From assembly GCA_035935465.1 (NCBI GenBank), contig DASYXA010000035.1, positions 1-18,795 on the forward strand: a stretch of 18,795 bases of DNA, given 5' to 3'. This DNA comes from UBA4735 sp035935465. Lineage in GTDB: Bacteria; Chloroflexota; Limnocylindria; P2-11E. The first letter of the stretch is position 1; every line of letters begins with the position of its first letter. The notes under the pieces were generated by a model that was not told where the DNA came from, made no database searches, and saw only the letters and a program-made list of their open reading frames with translations. This document shows, one piece after another, positions 1 through 8,307 of the stretch. The translations under genes and the position numbers were made by a program.

Positions 1-927
1 GATCGCGATCGCCGCGATGCCCGCGCCGATCCCGAGGATCCCGGCGGTGAGCATCGGGCGCTCCCGGCCGACGCTCCCGAGCCGGCCCGCGAGCAGTCCG
101 CTCGCGATGCCGCTCACGCCCATGAGCGACCAGAGCACGCCGACGAGCTGCACGCCGCCGTACCCGCCCTGCAGGACGAGCACCGGCAGCGCGACGATGA
201 GGATCCCCTGCCCCAGGTTGACGACCGACATGCCGACGGCAAGGCCGCGCAGTGCGCGGTTGCGCAGCACGTACAGCACGCCGGCGCGCGCCTCGGCGAG
301 CAGCCCGACGCGATCCTCGCGCGGCTCGTGGATGTCCTGCACCCCGGCCAGGGTGACCGCTCCGACGACGAACACGATCGCCGTCGCCGCGATCGCGGCC
401 TCCGGAGAGAAGAACGCGACGATCGCGCCGGCGAGCGGCGGACCGAGCACGGTCGTGACCATGTAGAACATCGAATCCACCGCATTGGCGCGATCCCACA
501 GGCGCTGCGGGATCACCATCGGGAAGAGCGATCGCGAGCCACTCGTACCGAGCGGGTTCATGAGCGAGCTGAAGACGACGAGCCCGAGGATCGCCCAGAG
601 CGGCGCGTGGAGGTTCGCGAGGACGACGATCCCGGTGAGCGCGATCGCCGACGCGGCGTAGTCCGAGACCATGAGCCGCACGCGGCCGAAGCGGTCCAGG
701 AGCGCGCCGGCGATCGGACTGACGACCACCCCCGGCGCGATCGCGAGGAACACCGCGAGACCCGCGAGCGACGGCGACCCATAGCGCTGCAGGACGAATA
801 GCACGAGCGCGAGCTGCCACATGGACGCCCCCGCGCGGACGAGGAGCGTCGCGACGGCCAGCCGCTGGAATCCGGGCACGCGCAGCAGGGCGCCGTAGCT
901 CGCCGCCGGCCGCGCCGCCGTTTCCAC
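1..927 (-). CDS. MFS transporter, probable drug/metabolite exporter (3' end outside window)
   Basis: Major facilitator superfamily permease of the inner membrane, most like the EntS/MFS_3 exporters. The substrate cannot be told from sequence. The reading frame is open from a GTG at 927 to the window edge, giving 309 codons; members are usually about 400-430 residues, so roughly the last quarter is missing. Hydrophobic helices recur throughout. An MFS motif A-like loop (LLDRFGRVRL) follows the second helix near residues 72-81. A long hydrophilic stretch around residues 190-215 (DIHEPREDR) fits the cytoplasmic loop between the two six-helix halves. The GTG overlaps the hflX stop by one base (TAGTG) and no clear Shine-Dalgarno precedes it, which favours translation by termination-reinitiation from hflX. 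It is the last gene seen in the miaA-dapF-hflX operon. The MFS assignment is firm; the exporter role is inferred. Confidence 0.85.
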   Translation of the reverse strand, partial: METAARPAASYGALLRVPGFQRLAVATLLVRAGASMWQLALVLFVLQRYGSPSLAGLAVFLAIAPGVVVSPIAGALLDRFGRVRLMVSDYAASAIALTGIVVLANLHAPLWAILGLVVFSSLMNPLGTSGSRSLFPMVIPQRLWDRANAVDSMFYMVTTVLGPPLAGAIVAFFSPEAAIAATAIVFVVGAVTLAGVQDIHEPREDRVGLLAEARAGVLYVLRNRALRGLAVGMSVVNLGQGILIVALPVLVLQGGYGGVQLVGVLWSLMGVSGIASGLLAGRLGSVGRERPMLTAGILGIGAGIAAIAI

Positions 928-2204
928 TAGGCCCGGGCCAGCGCGCGCAGCTCGGCCGCGAGGTCGGCCGGGACGTCGGCCTCGACATCGATGCCGCCTT
1001 CCGAGTACTCCTCGCGCCGCAGCGCACCGCGCTCCCGGATCCGCTGGAGCATCGCGCCGCCCCGGTCGTACGGGAGTGTGAGCCGGATCTTCGTCCAGCT
1101 GGCCCGGGCCGCCTCGCCGAGTCGAGCGCGGAGGACCTCGATCCCCTCCCCGGTCCGCGCGGAGACGAAGATGCCGCGCGGGAGCTCCGCCCCGAGCGCC
1201 TCGCGCAGGGCCTCGCCCTCCGCGCCGCGGAGCTGGTCGGCCTTGTTCAAGACGAGGAGCTGCGGCCGCGCTGCGAGCTCGAGCGACGCGAGGGTGTCCT
1301 TGACGACCCGCATCCGCTCGTGGAGGTTCGGGTGCGACACGTCCGCGACGTGGACGAGCAGATCCGCGTCGGTGAGCTCCTCGAGCGTCGCCGTGAATGC
1401 CGCGACCAGCGTCGGCGGCAGCTTGTTCACGAACCCCACGGTGTCCGAGAGCAGCAGGTTCACGCCGCCGCCGACCGCGGCCCGGCGCGTCGTCGGATCG
1501 AGCGTCGCGAACGGCTGGTCGGCCACGAGCACGTCCGCACCGGAGAGCGCGTTGAGGAGCGTCGACTTCCCGGCGTTCGTGTAGCCCACGATGGCCGCGA
1601 GGAAGAGCCCCTCCTTGGCACGGGACCGGCGCGAGCGCCCGCGCTGCTCGGCGACCGTCGCGAGCCGCTCCTTGAGCTCTTGGATCCGGCGGCGGATGAG
1701 CTGGCGATCGCTCTCGAGCTTCGACTCGCCCGGGCCTCGGGTGTTGATGCCACCACCCAGCCGCGAGAGCTCGCGCCCGAGGCCCTGGAGCCGCGGCATG
1801 CGGTACTCCATCTGCGCGAGCTCGACCTGGAGCTGCCCTTCCCTGGACCGCGCGTGGCGGGCGAAGATGTCGAGGATGACGGCGGAGCGGTCGATGACGC
1901 GCGCGTCGAGCAGCTCCTCGAGGTTCTTCTGCTGCTTCGGCGACAGCTCATCGTCGAACACGACCAGATCGGCTCCCGTGCGCGCGCGCTCGACCGCGAG
2001 CTCCTCGGCCTTGCCCTTGCCGACCCAGGTGTTCGGGTCGGGCGTGCGGCGGTGCTGCGTCGCGCGGCCGACGACCGTCGCGCCGGCGGCCGCGACGAGC
2101 GTCGCGAGCTCCTCGAGCGAGTCCTCGGCCTCGAGCGCGTTCCCCTGCTGCTCCAGCCCGACGAGGTATGCCCGCTCCGCGGGCACGGCGGTGTCGAAGG
2201 TCAT
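927..2204 (-). CDS. hflX: GTPase HflX
   Basis: Ribosome-associated GTPase that splits or rescues stalled 70S ribosomes under stress. The protein has 425 residues, normal for the family. The N-terminal HflX domain includes VGKGKAEEL (61-69) and FDDELSPKQQKNLE (83-96). A helical, Arg-rich linker with GGGINTRGPGE (150-160) follows. The G domain shows G1 GYTNAGKST (207-215), G3 DTVGF (254-258), G4 NKAD (320-323) and G5 SAR (348-350). A C-terminal domain follows. The ATG at 2204 forms an ATGA overlap with the dapF stop and is preceded by AGGAGA. The frame stays open upstream to about 2846, but that extension lies inside dapF, is Arg-rich and resembles no HflX. The miaA-dapF-hflX order is common in actinobacteria and their relatives. 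Confidence 0.97.
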   Translation of the reverse strand: MTFDTAVPAERAYLVGLEQQGNALEAEDSLEELATLVAAAGATVVGRATQHRRTPDPNTWVGKGKAEELAVERARTGADLVVFDDELSPKQQKNLEELLDARVIDRSAVILDIFARHARSREGQLQVELAQMEYRMPRLQGLGRELSRLGGGINTRGPGESKLESDRQLIRRRIQELKERLATVAEQRGRSRRSRAKEGLFLAAIVGYTNAGKSTLLNALSGADVLVADQPFATLDPTTRRAAVGGGVNLLLSDTVGFVNKLPPTLVAAFTATLEELTDADLLVHVADVSHPNLHERMRVVKDTLASLELAARPQLLVLNKADQLRGAEGEALREALGAELPRGIFVSARTGEGIEVLRARLGEAARASWTKIRLTLPYDRGGAMLQRIRERGALRREEYSEGGIDVEADVPADLAAELRALARA

Positions 2205-2935
2205 GCGTCTCCTGTGAACACGTACTCCGCCGGGCCGGCGAGCTCGTAGCGGTCGCGGCGCGGGCGGACCACGAGCGTACCGCCGGGCAGATGGACGCGG
2301 ACCGTATCGCTCGTTACATCGCCGCGCGCGATCGACGCCGCGACCGCGGCGCATGACCCGGTGCCGCAGGCGAGCGTCTCCCCCACTCCGCGCTCGTGGA
2401 CGCGCAACGCGAGCTCGCCCACGCCGCGCTGTGCGACCGCGCCGACATTCGCCGGTCCGGCGAGCTTCGTCGACTCCGCGGCGAGCGCCTCGAGGTCGAC
2501 GCGTGCCGGATCGTCGACGAAGATCATCACGTTCGGGTTGCCGACCCGCACGCTCCATGCCTCGTGTCCGTCCACGCGAAGGCTGCCGCCCAGCGTCGGC
2601 GCCGCGAGCTCGATGGCGACGCCCTCGGGATCGCGCCACGCGCGGACGACGCCGCTCGCGGTGCCGAGCTCGAGCTCGTCGCCGCCGTTCCGGTCGAGCA
2701 GGTAGCGCGCGACGCACCGCGACCCGTTCCCGCACGCGTCCGCGATCGAGCCGTCGGCGTTGTGGATGACGAGCGGCCAGCGGCGCCCGCCGGGCGCACC
2801 GACGACGAGGATCCCGTCGGCGCCGATCCCGGTGCGGCGATCGCACAGCGCGCGGGCCCGCTCGGCGTCGAGCCGCACGGCCTCGTCCACGACGATGAAG
2901 TCGTTGCCGCAGCCGTGCATCTTGGTGAACTTCAG
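2201..2935 (-). CDS. dapF: Diaminopimelate epimerase DapF (probable CTG start)
   Basis: Cytoplasmic cofactor-free epimerase converting LL- to meso-diaminopimelate for lysine and peptidoglycan. Both catalytic cysteines are present. Counted from the ATG at 2920 they are Cys63 in DACGNGSR and Cys185 in ACGTGSC. The family motif HGCGNDF starts at residue 2 and IHNADGS is at 52-58. The first ATG (2920) gives 239 residues but would cut off the conserved N-terminal strand. The codons just upstream read CTG-AAG-TTC-ACC-AAG, encoding x-K-F-T-K before MHGCGNDF, which is the usual DapF N-terminus. No ATG, GTG or TTG is in frame there. CTG at 2935 makes a CTGA overlap with the miaA stop, and a GAGG lies about 10 nt upstream, so I place the start there (244 residues). 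A conventional caller would use 2920. It overlaps hflX by ATGA downstream. Confidence 0.93.
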   Translation of the reverse strand: MKFTKMHGCGNDFIVVDEAVRLDAERARALCDRRTGIGADGILVVGAPGGRRWPLVIHNADGSIADACGNGSRCVARYLLDRNGGDELELGTASGVVRAWRDPEGVAIELAAPTLGGSLRVDGHEAWSVRVGNPNVMIFVDDPARVDLEALAAESTKLAGPANVGAVAQRGVGELALRVHERGVGETLACGTGSCAAVAASIARGDVTSDTVRVHLPGGTLVVRPRRDRYELAGPAEYVFTGDA

Positions 2936-3819
2936 ACCGTCACCGCCTCGAGCGCCGCGAGCGGATCGTCCGCCGTCGGATCGACCCAGCGGATCTCCGG
3001 ATCGCGCCGGAACCAGGTCATCTGGCGCCGCGAGTACGCCCGCACGTCCTTCGTCGTGGCCGCGATGGCCACCTCGAGGGAGAGCCCGCCGCGCAGGTGC
3101 GCGGCCCAGTGGGTGTACCCGTGCCCGGTCATGCTCGGGAGGGTCGGGTCGAGCCCGCGCTCGATGAGCGCCCGGGTCTCGTCCAGCACCCCGTCGTCGA
3201 CCATCCGCCGCACCCGCGTGGCGATGCGCTCATCGAGCCACCCGCGCGGCGGATCCAGGCCGATGCGCCGAGCGGCGACGCGGTCGCTCCGCTCCGCGGG
3301 GACACGGCCCGCGAGGAGCGCGAGCTCGAGATACCGCACGACCCGCCGCGCGTTCCGCGGGTCCACGCGGTCCGCTGCTCGGGGATCGATCCGCGCGAGC
3401 TCGCGATGCAGCGCGACGGCGCCGTCGGCCACCGCGCGCCGCTCGAGCGACGCACGCAGCTCGGGATCGGTCGGTGCGGCGTCGAGGGCGAGGCCGTCGA
3501 GGAGCGCGCGCACGTAGAGGCCGGTGCCGCCGACGACGAAGGCGGTCTTCCCACGGGCGGCGATGTCGGCGAGCGCGGCGCGACCGTCGCGCTGGTAACG
3601 CGCGGCGTCGTACGGCTCGCTCGGATCCACCAGGTCGATGCAGTGGTGCCCCACGCGACGCTGCTCGGCGGCGGTCGGTTTCGCGGTGCCGATGTCAATC
3701 CCGCGGTACACCTGCCGCGAGTCCGCGGACACGATCTCGCCGCCGGCCCGCTCCGCGGCCCGCAACGCCAGCTCGCTCTTGCCCGACGCCGTCGGGCCGA
3801 CGATCGCGATGACGGTCAT
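2932..3819 (-). CDS. miaA: tRNA dimethylallyltransferase MiaA
   Basis: Transfers a dimethylallyl group from DMAPP to N6 of A37 in tRNAs reading UNN codons. It has 295 residues, within the family range. P-loop GPTASGKS is at 8-15, SADSRQVYRG at 31-40 (catalytic/tRNA-contacting Asp33), GGTGLYVRALLDG at 97-109, RNARRVVR around 155-162 and the C-terminal signature YSRRQMTWFRRD at 262-273. The segment normally reading Q-x-I-G-Y-K-E is here TGHGYTHW (231-238), a noticeable departure at an otherwise recognisable position. The start ATG overlaps the upstream gene's stop as ATGA and is preceded by GGAGGA with 6-nt spacing. Downstream it shares CTGA with dapF. miaB, often a neighbour, is not in the window. 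Confidence 0.96.
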   Translation of the reverse strand: MTVIAIVGPTASGKSELALRAAERAGGEIVSADSRQVYRGIDIGTAKPTAAEQRRVGHHCIDLVDPSEPYDAARYQRDGRAALADIAARGKTAFVVGGTGLYVRALLDGLALDAAPTDPELRASLERRAVADGAVALHRELARIDPRAADRVDPRNARRVVRYLELALLAGRVPAERSDRVAARRIGLDPPRGWLDERIATRVRRMVDDGVLDETRALIERGLDPTLPSMTGHGYTHWAAHLRGGLSLEVAIAATTKDVRAYSRRQMTWFRRDPEIRWVDPTADDPLAALEAVTV

Positions 3820-5153
3820 CCGGGGTCCTCCACCGTGGCGAGTCCGCGCCGCGCGGCGTCGAGCGTCGCCGGGTCAGGGTCGCGCTCGCCGTACCGCAGG
3901 TCCTCGAAGGCACGCACGAGGGGGGTCGCCGCCGCGTTGCGGGCCATCGAGACCACGCTCCGCTGATGGTGCTCGGCCGGGGTCTCGCCTGCCGCGCGCC
4001 AGGGGACGCCGGTCGCGTCGCCGCGCGTCAGGTAGCGCCAGTACATTGCGCGCAGCGCGCCCGCCGGCGTGCCGTCGTCGCGTGGCGCGCGCGGCCGTCG
4101 TGCGCGCCGCGGCAGCAGGCCCGCGAGGAACGCGCCGATGCCCTCGCCGGCCGATGCCTCGCGGTCGAGGGTCGCACCATCGGGCACCGTCTGGCGCCGT
4201 TCGCGGGCCATCCGGTCGACCAGGATCACGACCACGAGCAGCGCGATGGCGGCGATGACGATCTCGACGACGCCGGTCACGTACGGCCGGGTCGCCTCGA
4301 TCTGGCGGAGGGCCTCCGCCTCCTCCTCCGGCGACAACGGCTGGAACGGCGGCCGGATCTGCGGGAATGCCCCGCCCCGGAACAACGACCGGATGATGTT
4401 GACGAAGAGCTCGGCCACGTAGCCCAGCGCGAGCAGGGTGCCGTACAGCAGGTTCCCGATGACCGGAGCGGCGGTCTCGCCTGCCCGGCGGAGCAGCTCA
4501 CCGCTGAGCGGCGCGAAGATCGCGCCGATCACCGAGAGGATCGCGAGCAGGATCGCCGTACCCGATGCCGTCGTGCGGCCGGTATCGCCGAGCGCTTCGC
4601 GTCCCGCGAGGGCGAGCTCCTCCGCCGACCGCGCGAGCGACAGGGCGACGCCGGCCGCGGCCGTGGCGGCCAGCCCCGCGACGACGAGCCCGGTGCGATC
4701 GATCGAGGCGGGCAGGAGCGCCGCGACCGCGACCGCGCCGATCGCGGCAAAGCCCGCGTTGCGCGCATCCGACCAGCGCGCGAGCGATCGCGCGACGGTG
4801 AGGTTGCGCCACACGAACGCCTCGCCGACGATCCCGAACAGGACGATGCGCGTCAGGATCGCGACGCCGTCCGGGTGTGGCGGCGCGAGGGAGACCCCGA
4901 GCGCCGCGGCCGCCGCCATCGCGCCGAGCGCGATCGCGGTGTTCTGACGGTCGGCCCGCGCGTCCCGCAGGATGCTCGCGAGCACGATGCCGGCGCCGGT
5001 GAGCGCGAGGACCACGGTCACGACCGAGATCGGGCGCTCGCCGCCGGTGAGGACCTGCGCGGCCACGAGGATCGCGGCGAACAGCACCGCCTCGATGACG
5101 CCCCGTGCGACGAGCAGCGCGGCGATCGTGGTCTGCGCGCTACCCCGCCGCAC
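3816..5153 (-). CDS. Multi-pass membrane protein with C-terminal DUF4129 domain
   Basis: Integral membrane protein of 445 residues with about nine hydrophobic helices: roughly 13-36, 42-62, 73-90, 97-115, 133-148, 155-175, 197-213, 230-255 and 293-313. A cytoplasmic basic linker (about 315-358) leads to a DUF4129-like tail (about 362-440, including ALRAMYWRYL and the TPAEHHQRS segment). DUF4129 proteins usually sit beside MoxR and DUF58 genes, as here. The biochemical role of the family is unknown; some members carry transglutaminase domains, but none is visible in this one. I chose the GTG at 5153 because it lies 14 bp inside the end of the DUF58 gene with a GGGGTG just upstream. Translation further upstream in this frame (to 5285) is low-complexity shadow sequence. 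The downstream overlap with miaA is ATGA. Confidence 0.8.
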   Translation of the reverse strand: MRRGSAQTTIAALLVARGVIEAVLFAAILVAAQVLTGGERPISVVTVVLALTGAGIVLASILRDARADRQNTAIALGAMAAAAALGVSLAPPHPDGVAILTRIVLFGIVGEAFVWRNLTVARSLARWSDARNAGFAAIGAVAVAALLPASIDRTGLVVAGLAATAAAGVALSLARSAEELALAGREALGDTGRTTASGTAILLAILSVIGAIFAPLSGELLRRAGETAAPVIGNLLYGTLLALGYVAELFVNIIRSLFRGGAFPQIRPPFQPLSPEEEAEALRQIEATRPYVTGVVEIVIAAIALLVVVILVDRMARERRQTVPDGATLDREASAGEGIGAFLAGLLPRRARRPRAPRDDGTPAGALRAMYWRYLTRGDATGVPWRAAGETPAEHHQRSVVSMARNAAATPLVRAFEDLRYGERDPDPATLDAARRGLATVEDPG

Positions 5154-6357
5154 GGCGCACCCCGATCCGGAGGCTGTCCACGCTGATGTCCGCGGAGCGC
5201 AGCCGCGCGAGCACGCCGACGTCGGGCTCGGCGATCGACACGACGAGGATCCGATGGTGCGCGCGGCGGAGGGCGAGGAGCGCACCCGCCAGATGCGGTC
5301 CGAGGACGGGCGTGACGCAGACGAGGGTCGCGCCCCAGGGGAGCCTGCCGCGCTCGCGGAGGAACACCGCTTCCGGCGAGTGCGAGGCGTACGGTCCGAG
5401 GCGCGCGAGGATCTCGAGGCTGCGCGTCAGCGGACGCGGTCCGCGTCCGAGCGCCGAACGCGGGCGCTCGTGGCTGACATTGTCGATGCCGTTCGTGACG
5501 AGCCCCACCTGCCGCCCCGCATCCGCGGCGAGCCGGATGAGCTCCGCCGTCGCCGAGATGACGAGCTCGGTCGCCTCAGGGTCGGCCTGGATCCAGTACT
5601 GGTCGTACGTCGCCACGTTCAACAGGAACACCGCGTCGAGGCTCGTCGCCGGCTCGTACACCTTCGTCTGGAGGGAGCCGAGCCGCGCGGAGGTCTTCCA
5701 GTGGATCTCCTTGCGCGCGTCGCCCGCGCGATGCTCGCGCACGCCGCGGAACCGGAGCGGATCGGGCAGCAGTCCGCGCTTCGTCGCGGTCTCGGCGAGC
5801 GGCCGGAGCGACGGCCGGTGATGGTCGGTCACCGAGAGCGGCTTCGGGTAGACCACGATCGCCGGATCCGGATCGACGACACCGTCCACGCTCGTGAAGC
5901 CGAGCCAGTCGCCGCTCCGTAGCCGGATCGGGCCGAGCTCGTACGCACCGCGGCGCGTCGCCCGGAGCGAGAAGCCCAGCGTCACCCGCTCGTGCGCTCG
6001 CGGCGCGAAGCCCGCGCCGACGGAGGTGCGCGGCAGCCCGGGACCGAGGTCCCGCTCCGGGTCGATGCCCTCGGGCAGGTCGAGCCGGACCTCGAGCCAC
6101 GGCATCGGGAACGGCTTGCGATTGGCGACGACGATCCGCGCCGTGAACACATCGCCCGCCACCATCCGGGCCGGCGTGATCTCGATCTGCACCTCGACGC
6201 CGCGCAGCGCGATGCGCGAGGTGAACAGCGAGACCGCGCCGCCGGCCAGCGCGGCCGCGGCCGCGACGAGGACCACGGGCTCGCGGGTGATCGCGGCCGC
6301 GATGAACAGGACGACGGCGATCGGCCACGGGAAGCGGCCGATGCGCTGCACGGTCAC
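5140..6357 (-). CDS. DUF58 domain protein (MoxR-associated)
   Basis: Membrane-anchored protein of 405 residues. Two hydrophobic segments form an N-terminal hairpin (about 11-45). A beta-rich region follows (about 50-170), then the DUF58 core with the hallmark GDARKEIHWKTSARLG at 212-227 and a vWA-like strand DAVFLLNVATYD at 241-252. DUF58 proteins are typically encoded directly after MoxR ATPases and are thought to be clients or partners in envelope or metal-related assembly; the precise role is unknown. The GTG at 6357 overlaps the moxR stop as GTGA. A second GTG two codons on (6351) is an alternative. A weak GGAG lies about 14 nt upstream, so coupling to moxR is likely. It shares 14 bp with the following DUF4129 gene. 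Confidence 0.88.
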   Translation of the reverse strand: MTVQRIGRFPWPIAVVLFIAAAITREPVVLVAAAAALAGGAVSLFTSRIALRGVEVQIEITPARMVAGDVFTARIVVANRKPFPMPWLEVRLDLPEGIDPERDLGPGLPRTSVGAGFAPRAHERVTLGFSLRATRRGAYELGPIRLRSGDWLGFTSVDGVVDPDPAIVVYPKPLSVTDHHRPSLRPLAETATKRGLLPDPLRFRGVREHRAGDARKEIHWKTSARLGSLQTKVYEPATSLDAVFLLNVATYDQYWIQADPEATELVISATAELIRLAADAGRQVGLVTNGIDNVSHERPRSALGRGPRPLTRSLEILARLGPYASHSPEAVFLRERGRLPWGATLVCVTPVLGPHLAGALLALRRAHHRILVVSIAEPDVGVLARLRSADISVDSLRIGVRRAAG

Positions 6358-7313
6358 GGGACCGGCCGTGGCTCCTCCGCCGGCACGGGCACGCGGCCGA
6401 GGACCTCGCTCACGATGGCCGTGGGCGTCCGGCCACGCATCTGGGCGTCCGCGTCGAGGAAGAGCCGGTGGCGGAGGACCGCGGGCGCCTGCCACTTCAC
6501 GTCGTCAGGCAGGACGTATGCGCGGCCGTGGATCGCCGCACGCGCCTGCGCGGCCCGGAACAGCGCGATCGAGGCCCGCGGACTCGCGCCGAGCTCGACC
6601 CCGCTGATCCCCCGCGTCGCGCGCACGACGGCGGCGATGTAGCCGCGCACGGCGTCGCCGATCCGCACGGCCCGCACGGCGTCGCGGAATCCGGCGAGCG
6701 CCCGCCGGTCGAACAGCGGCTCGAGCGTTCCGGTGTCGAGGGTCGCCGAACCGTGCACGCGGAGCATCTCGTCTTCCTGCGCATCCGTCGGATAGCCGAG
6801 GTTGAGAAGGAACAGGAACCGGTCGAGCTGCGCTTCGGGGAGCGGGAAGGTGCCTTCGAGCTCGATCGGGTTCTGCGTCGCGATGACGAAGAAGGGATCG
6901 GGCAGGTGATGGGTGGCCTCGTCGACGGTGACCTGCCGCTCCTGCATCGCCTCGAGGAGGCTCGACTGCGCGCGCGGTGTCGCGCGATTGATCTCGTCGA
7001 CGAGCACGACGTTCGCCATGAGCGGACCGGGCCGGTACTCGAAGCGGCCGGCCCGTTGGTCGAAGATCGAGACCCCGGTGATGTCCGACGGCACGAGGTC
7101 CGGCGTGCACTGCACCCGGCGGAACTCGAGATCGAACGAGCGCGCCACCGCACGGGCGAGGGTGGTCTTCCCCACTCCGGGCACGTCGTCGAGCAGGACG
7201 TGTCCTTCGACCAGCAATGCCGCGAAGAGCTGCTCGACCGCCGCATCCTTGCCCACGACGACGCGACCGACCTGCGCGACGAGCCGCTCGGCCGCTCCCT
7301 TGACGTCGTTCAA
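6354..7313 (-). CDS. MoxR-family AAA+ ATPase (TTG start)
   Basis: Cytoplasmic AAA+ ATPase of the MoxR class with 319 residues, full length. Walker A DVPGVGKTT is at 43-51, Walker B VLVDEINR at 103-110, sensor-1 ATQNP at 145-149 and the MoxR signature EGTFPLPEAQLDRF at 153-166. MoxR proteins act as chaperone-like ATPases together with DUF58 or vWA partners. That partner lies immediately downstream, overlapping by GTGA. The start is TTG at 7313: no ATG or GTG is available between it and the upstream in-frame stop, and GAAGG sits about 7 nt before it. It is the first gene of the seven-gene block, separated from the membrane-protein gene upstream by 97 bp. Confidence 0.94.
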   Translation of the reverse strand: MNDVKGAAERLVAQVGRVVVGKDAAVEQLFAALLVEGHVLLDDVPGVGKTTLARAVARSFDLEFRRVQCTPDLVPSDITGVSIFDQRAGRFEYRPGPLMANVVLVDEINRATPRAQSSLLEAMQERQVTVDEATHHLPDPFFVIATQNPIELEGTFPLPEAQLDRFLFLLNLGYPTDAQEDEMLRVHGSATLDTGTLEPLFDRRALAGFRDAVRAVRIGDAVRGYIAAVVRATRGISGVELGASPRASIALFRAAQARAAIHGRAYVLPDDVKWQAPAVLRHRLFLDADAQMRGRTPTAIVSEVLGRVPVPAEEPRPVP

Positions 7314-7314
7314 T

Positions 7315-7334
7315 CTGCGGCCTTCGGCCGGCAG
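7315..7334 (-). promoter_or_regulatory. Possible hairpin carrying the moxR ribosome-binding site
   Basis: Just before the TTG start of moxR an imperfect inverted repeat can fold: CTGC/GCAG plus GGCC/GGCC with a 3-nt loop and one bulged base. The only Shine-Dalgarno candidate, GAAGG (7325-7321), falls in the loop and one stem arm, so folding could modulate initiation. This is weak evidence in such GC-rich DNA. The rest of the gap (7335-7410) shows no convincing -35/-10 pair. Confidence 0.3.
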
Positions 7335-7410
7335 ACACGCTCAAGGCTGGTGGACTCGCTCGTCACGGCGACGCCGCTCCTCGCTCGGTCGACATTGGAG
7401 CTGCTCAAGA

Positions 7411-8307
7411 TCAGGTCGCCGGGGACGCGCGGCGCGAGGACGACTTCCGCCCACCGCCGCGGATCGCGTTCGCGGTCGCGAGCGCGAGGGCAAGGGCGAC
7501 GAAGGCCGCGAGGCCGTGCAGGCCGAGCTGCACCGGATCGCTGACCTTCAGCACGAACGGGCTGAACGCGCGCTCGACGAAGAAGATGAGCGCGAGCATC
7601 AGCAGCAGACGCTGCGCGACACTGCCGCCGTGCACCGCGCGCGTCGCCACCGTGAGGATGACGACCGCGAACAGGTACGTGAGCCACCCCGACGAGTCGC
7701 CGGAGGTACCCCAGTCGCGGCCGCCGGGGATGAAACCGGCGATCGCGCCGTCGGCGACGAGGATCGCGGCGAGGAGGAGCGTCAGGAGGCCGATGATCCA
7801 CGCTGAGCCACCGGTGCCGGGCGCAGGCGCCTCCTCCGGCGGCGGGACGGGCAGGGCCGGCTCGGACACGGGCAGCGTCGCGTCGGGACGGGGCCCGGCG
7901 GAGTCGAGCGCGAAGACCGCGTCCATGTCGGCGGGGACCAGGCTGTGGCCGAGGCGCCACACGCGGATCGCGCCGATGAGGATGACCAGCTCGACGACCG
8001 CGGTCGCCATGTGGACGGCGACCGAGGTGATGGGCTTCGGCCCGAGGACGAACGCGGTGAGCGGCCGCTCGACGATGAAGAAGGCCGAGAGCGCGATCCG
8101 GCCGAGCAGCGTGCGCTCGCTCCCGCGGGCCACGGCGATCGTCATGAGCAGGTTCGCGACGGCGAAGACGAACGAGGTCCAGCCAACGCCCTTGTACTCG
8201 TCGAAGAGCGGCTGGTTGGCGTAGTTGTGATCGAGGACGCCGTCGACGATGAAGAGGACGGTCGCCAGGAGCATGAGGACGACGACCGGGCGCATGGCGC
8301 GAGCCAT
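7411..8307 (-). CDS. Internally duplicated membrane protein of unknown family
   Basis: Protein of 298 residues with two homologous halves. Each half has about four hydrophobic segments (residues 8-116 and 169-280), joined by a Pro/Ala/Glu-rich linker (about 122-168). An ungapped match at an offset of 165 residues is visible. GWTSFVFAV at 42-50 pairs with GWLTYLFAV at 207-215, and FIVERPLTAFVL at 77-88 pairs with FFVERAFSPFVL at 242-253. A glutamate-arginine pair (E80-R81, E245-R246) inside the hydrophobic stretch is conserved in both. The C-terminus is basic (KSSSRR). I do not recognise the family and assign no function. The ATG shares one base with the upstream PHP gene's stop (TGATG) and has a strong GGAGGGGAG Shine-Dalgarno. 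Its frame extends far upstream through the PHP gene but without protein-like sequence. Confidence 0.85.
   Translation of the reverse strand: MARAMRPVVVLMLLATVLFIVDGVLDHNYANQPLFDEYKGVGWTSFVFAVANLLMTIAVARGSERTLLGRIALSAFFIVERPLTAFVLGPKPITSVAVHMATAVVELVILIGAIRVWRLGHSLVPADMDAVFALDSAGPRPDATLPVSEPALPVPPPEEAPAPGTGGSAWIIGLLTLLLAAILVADGAIAGFIPGGRDWGTSGDSSGWLTYLFAVVILTVATRAVHGGSVAQRLLLMLALIFFVERAFSPFVLKVSDPVQLGLHGLAAFVALALALATANAIRGGGRKSSSRRASPAT

Noticed and set aside
2204..2846. N-terminal extension of hflX through dapF
   Set aside because: The extension is Arg-rich shadow sequence of dapF, and the ATGA start with AGGAGA at 2204 matches normal HflX length.
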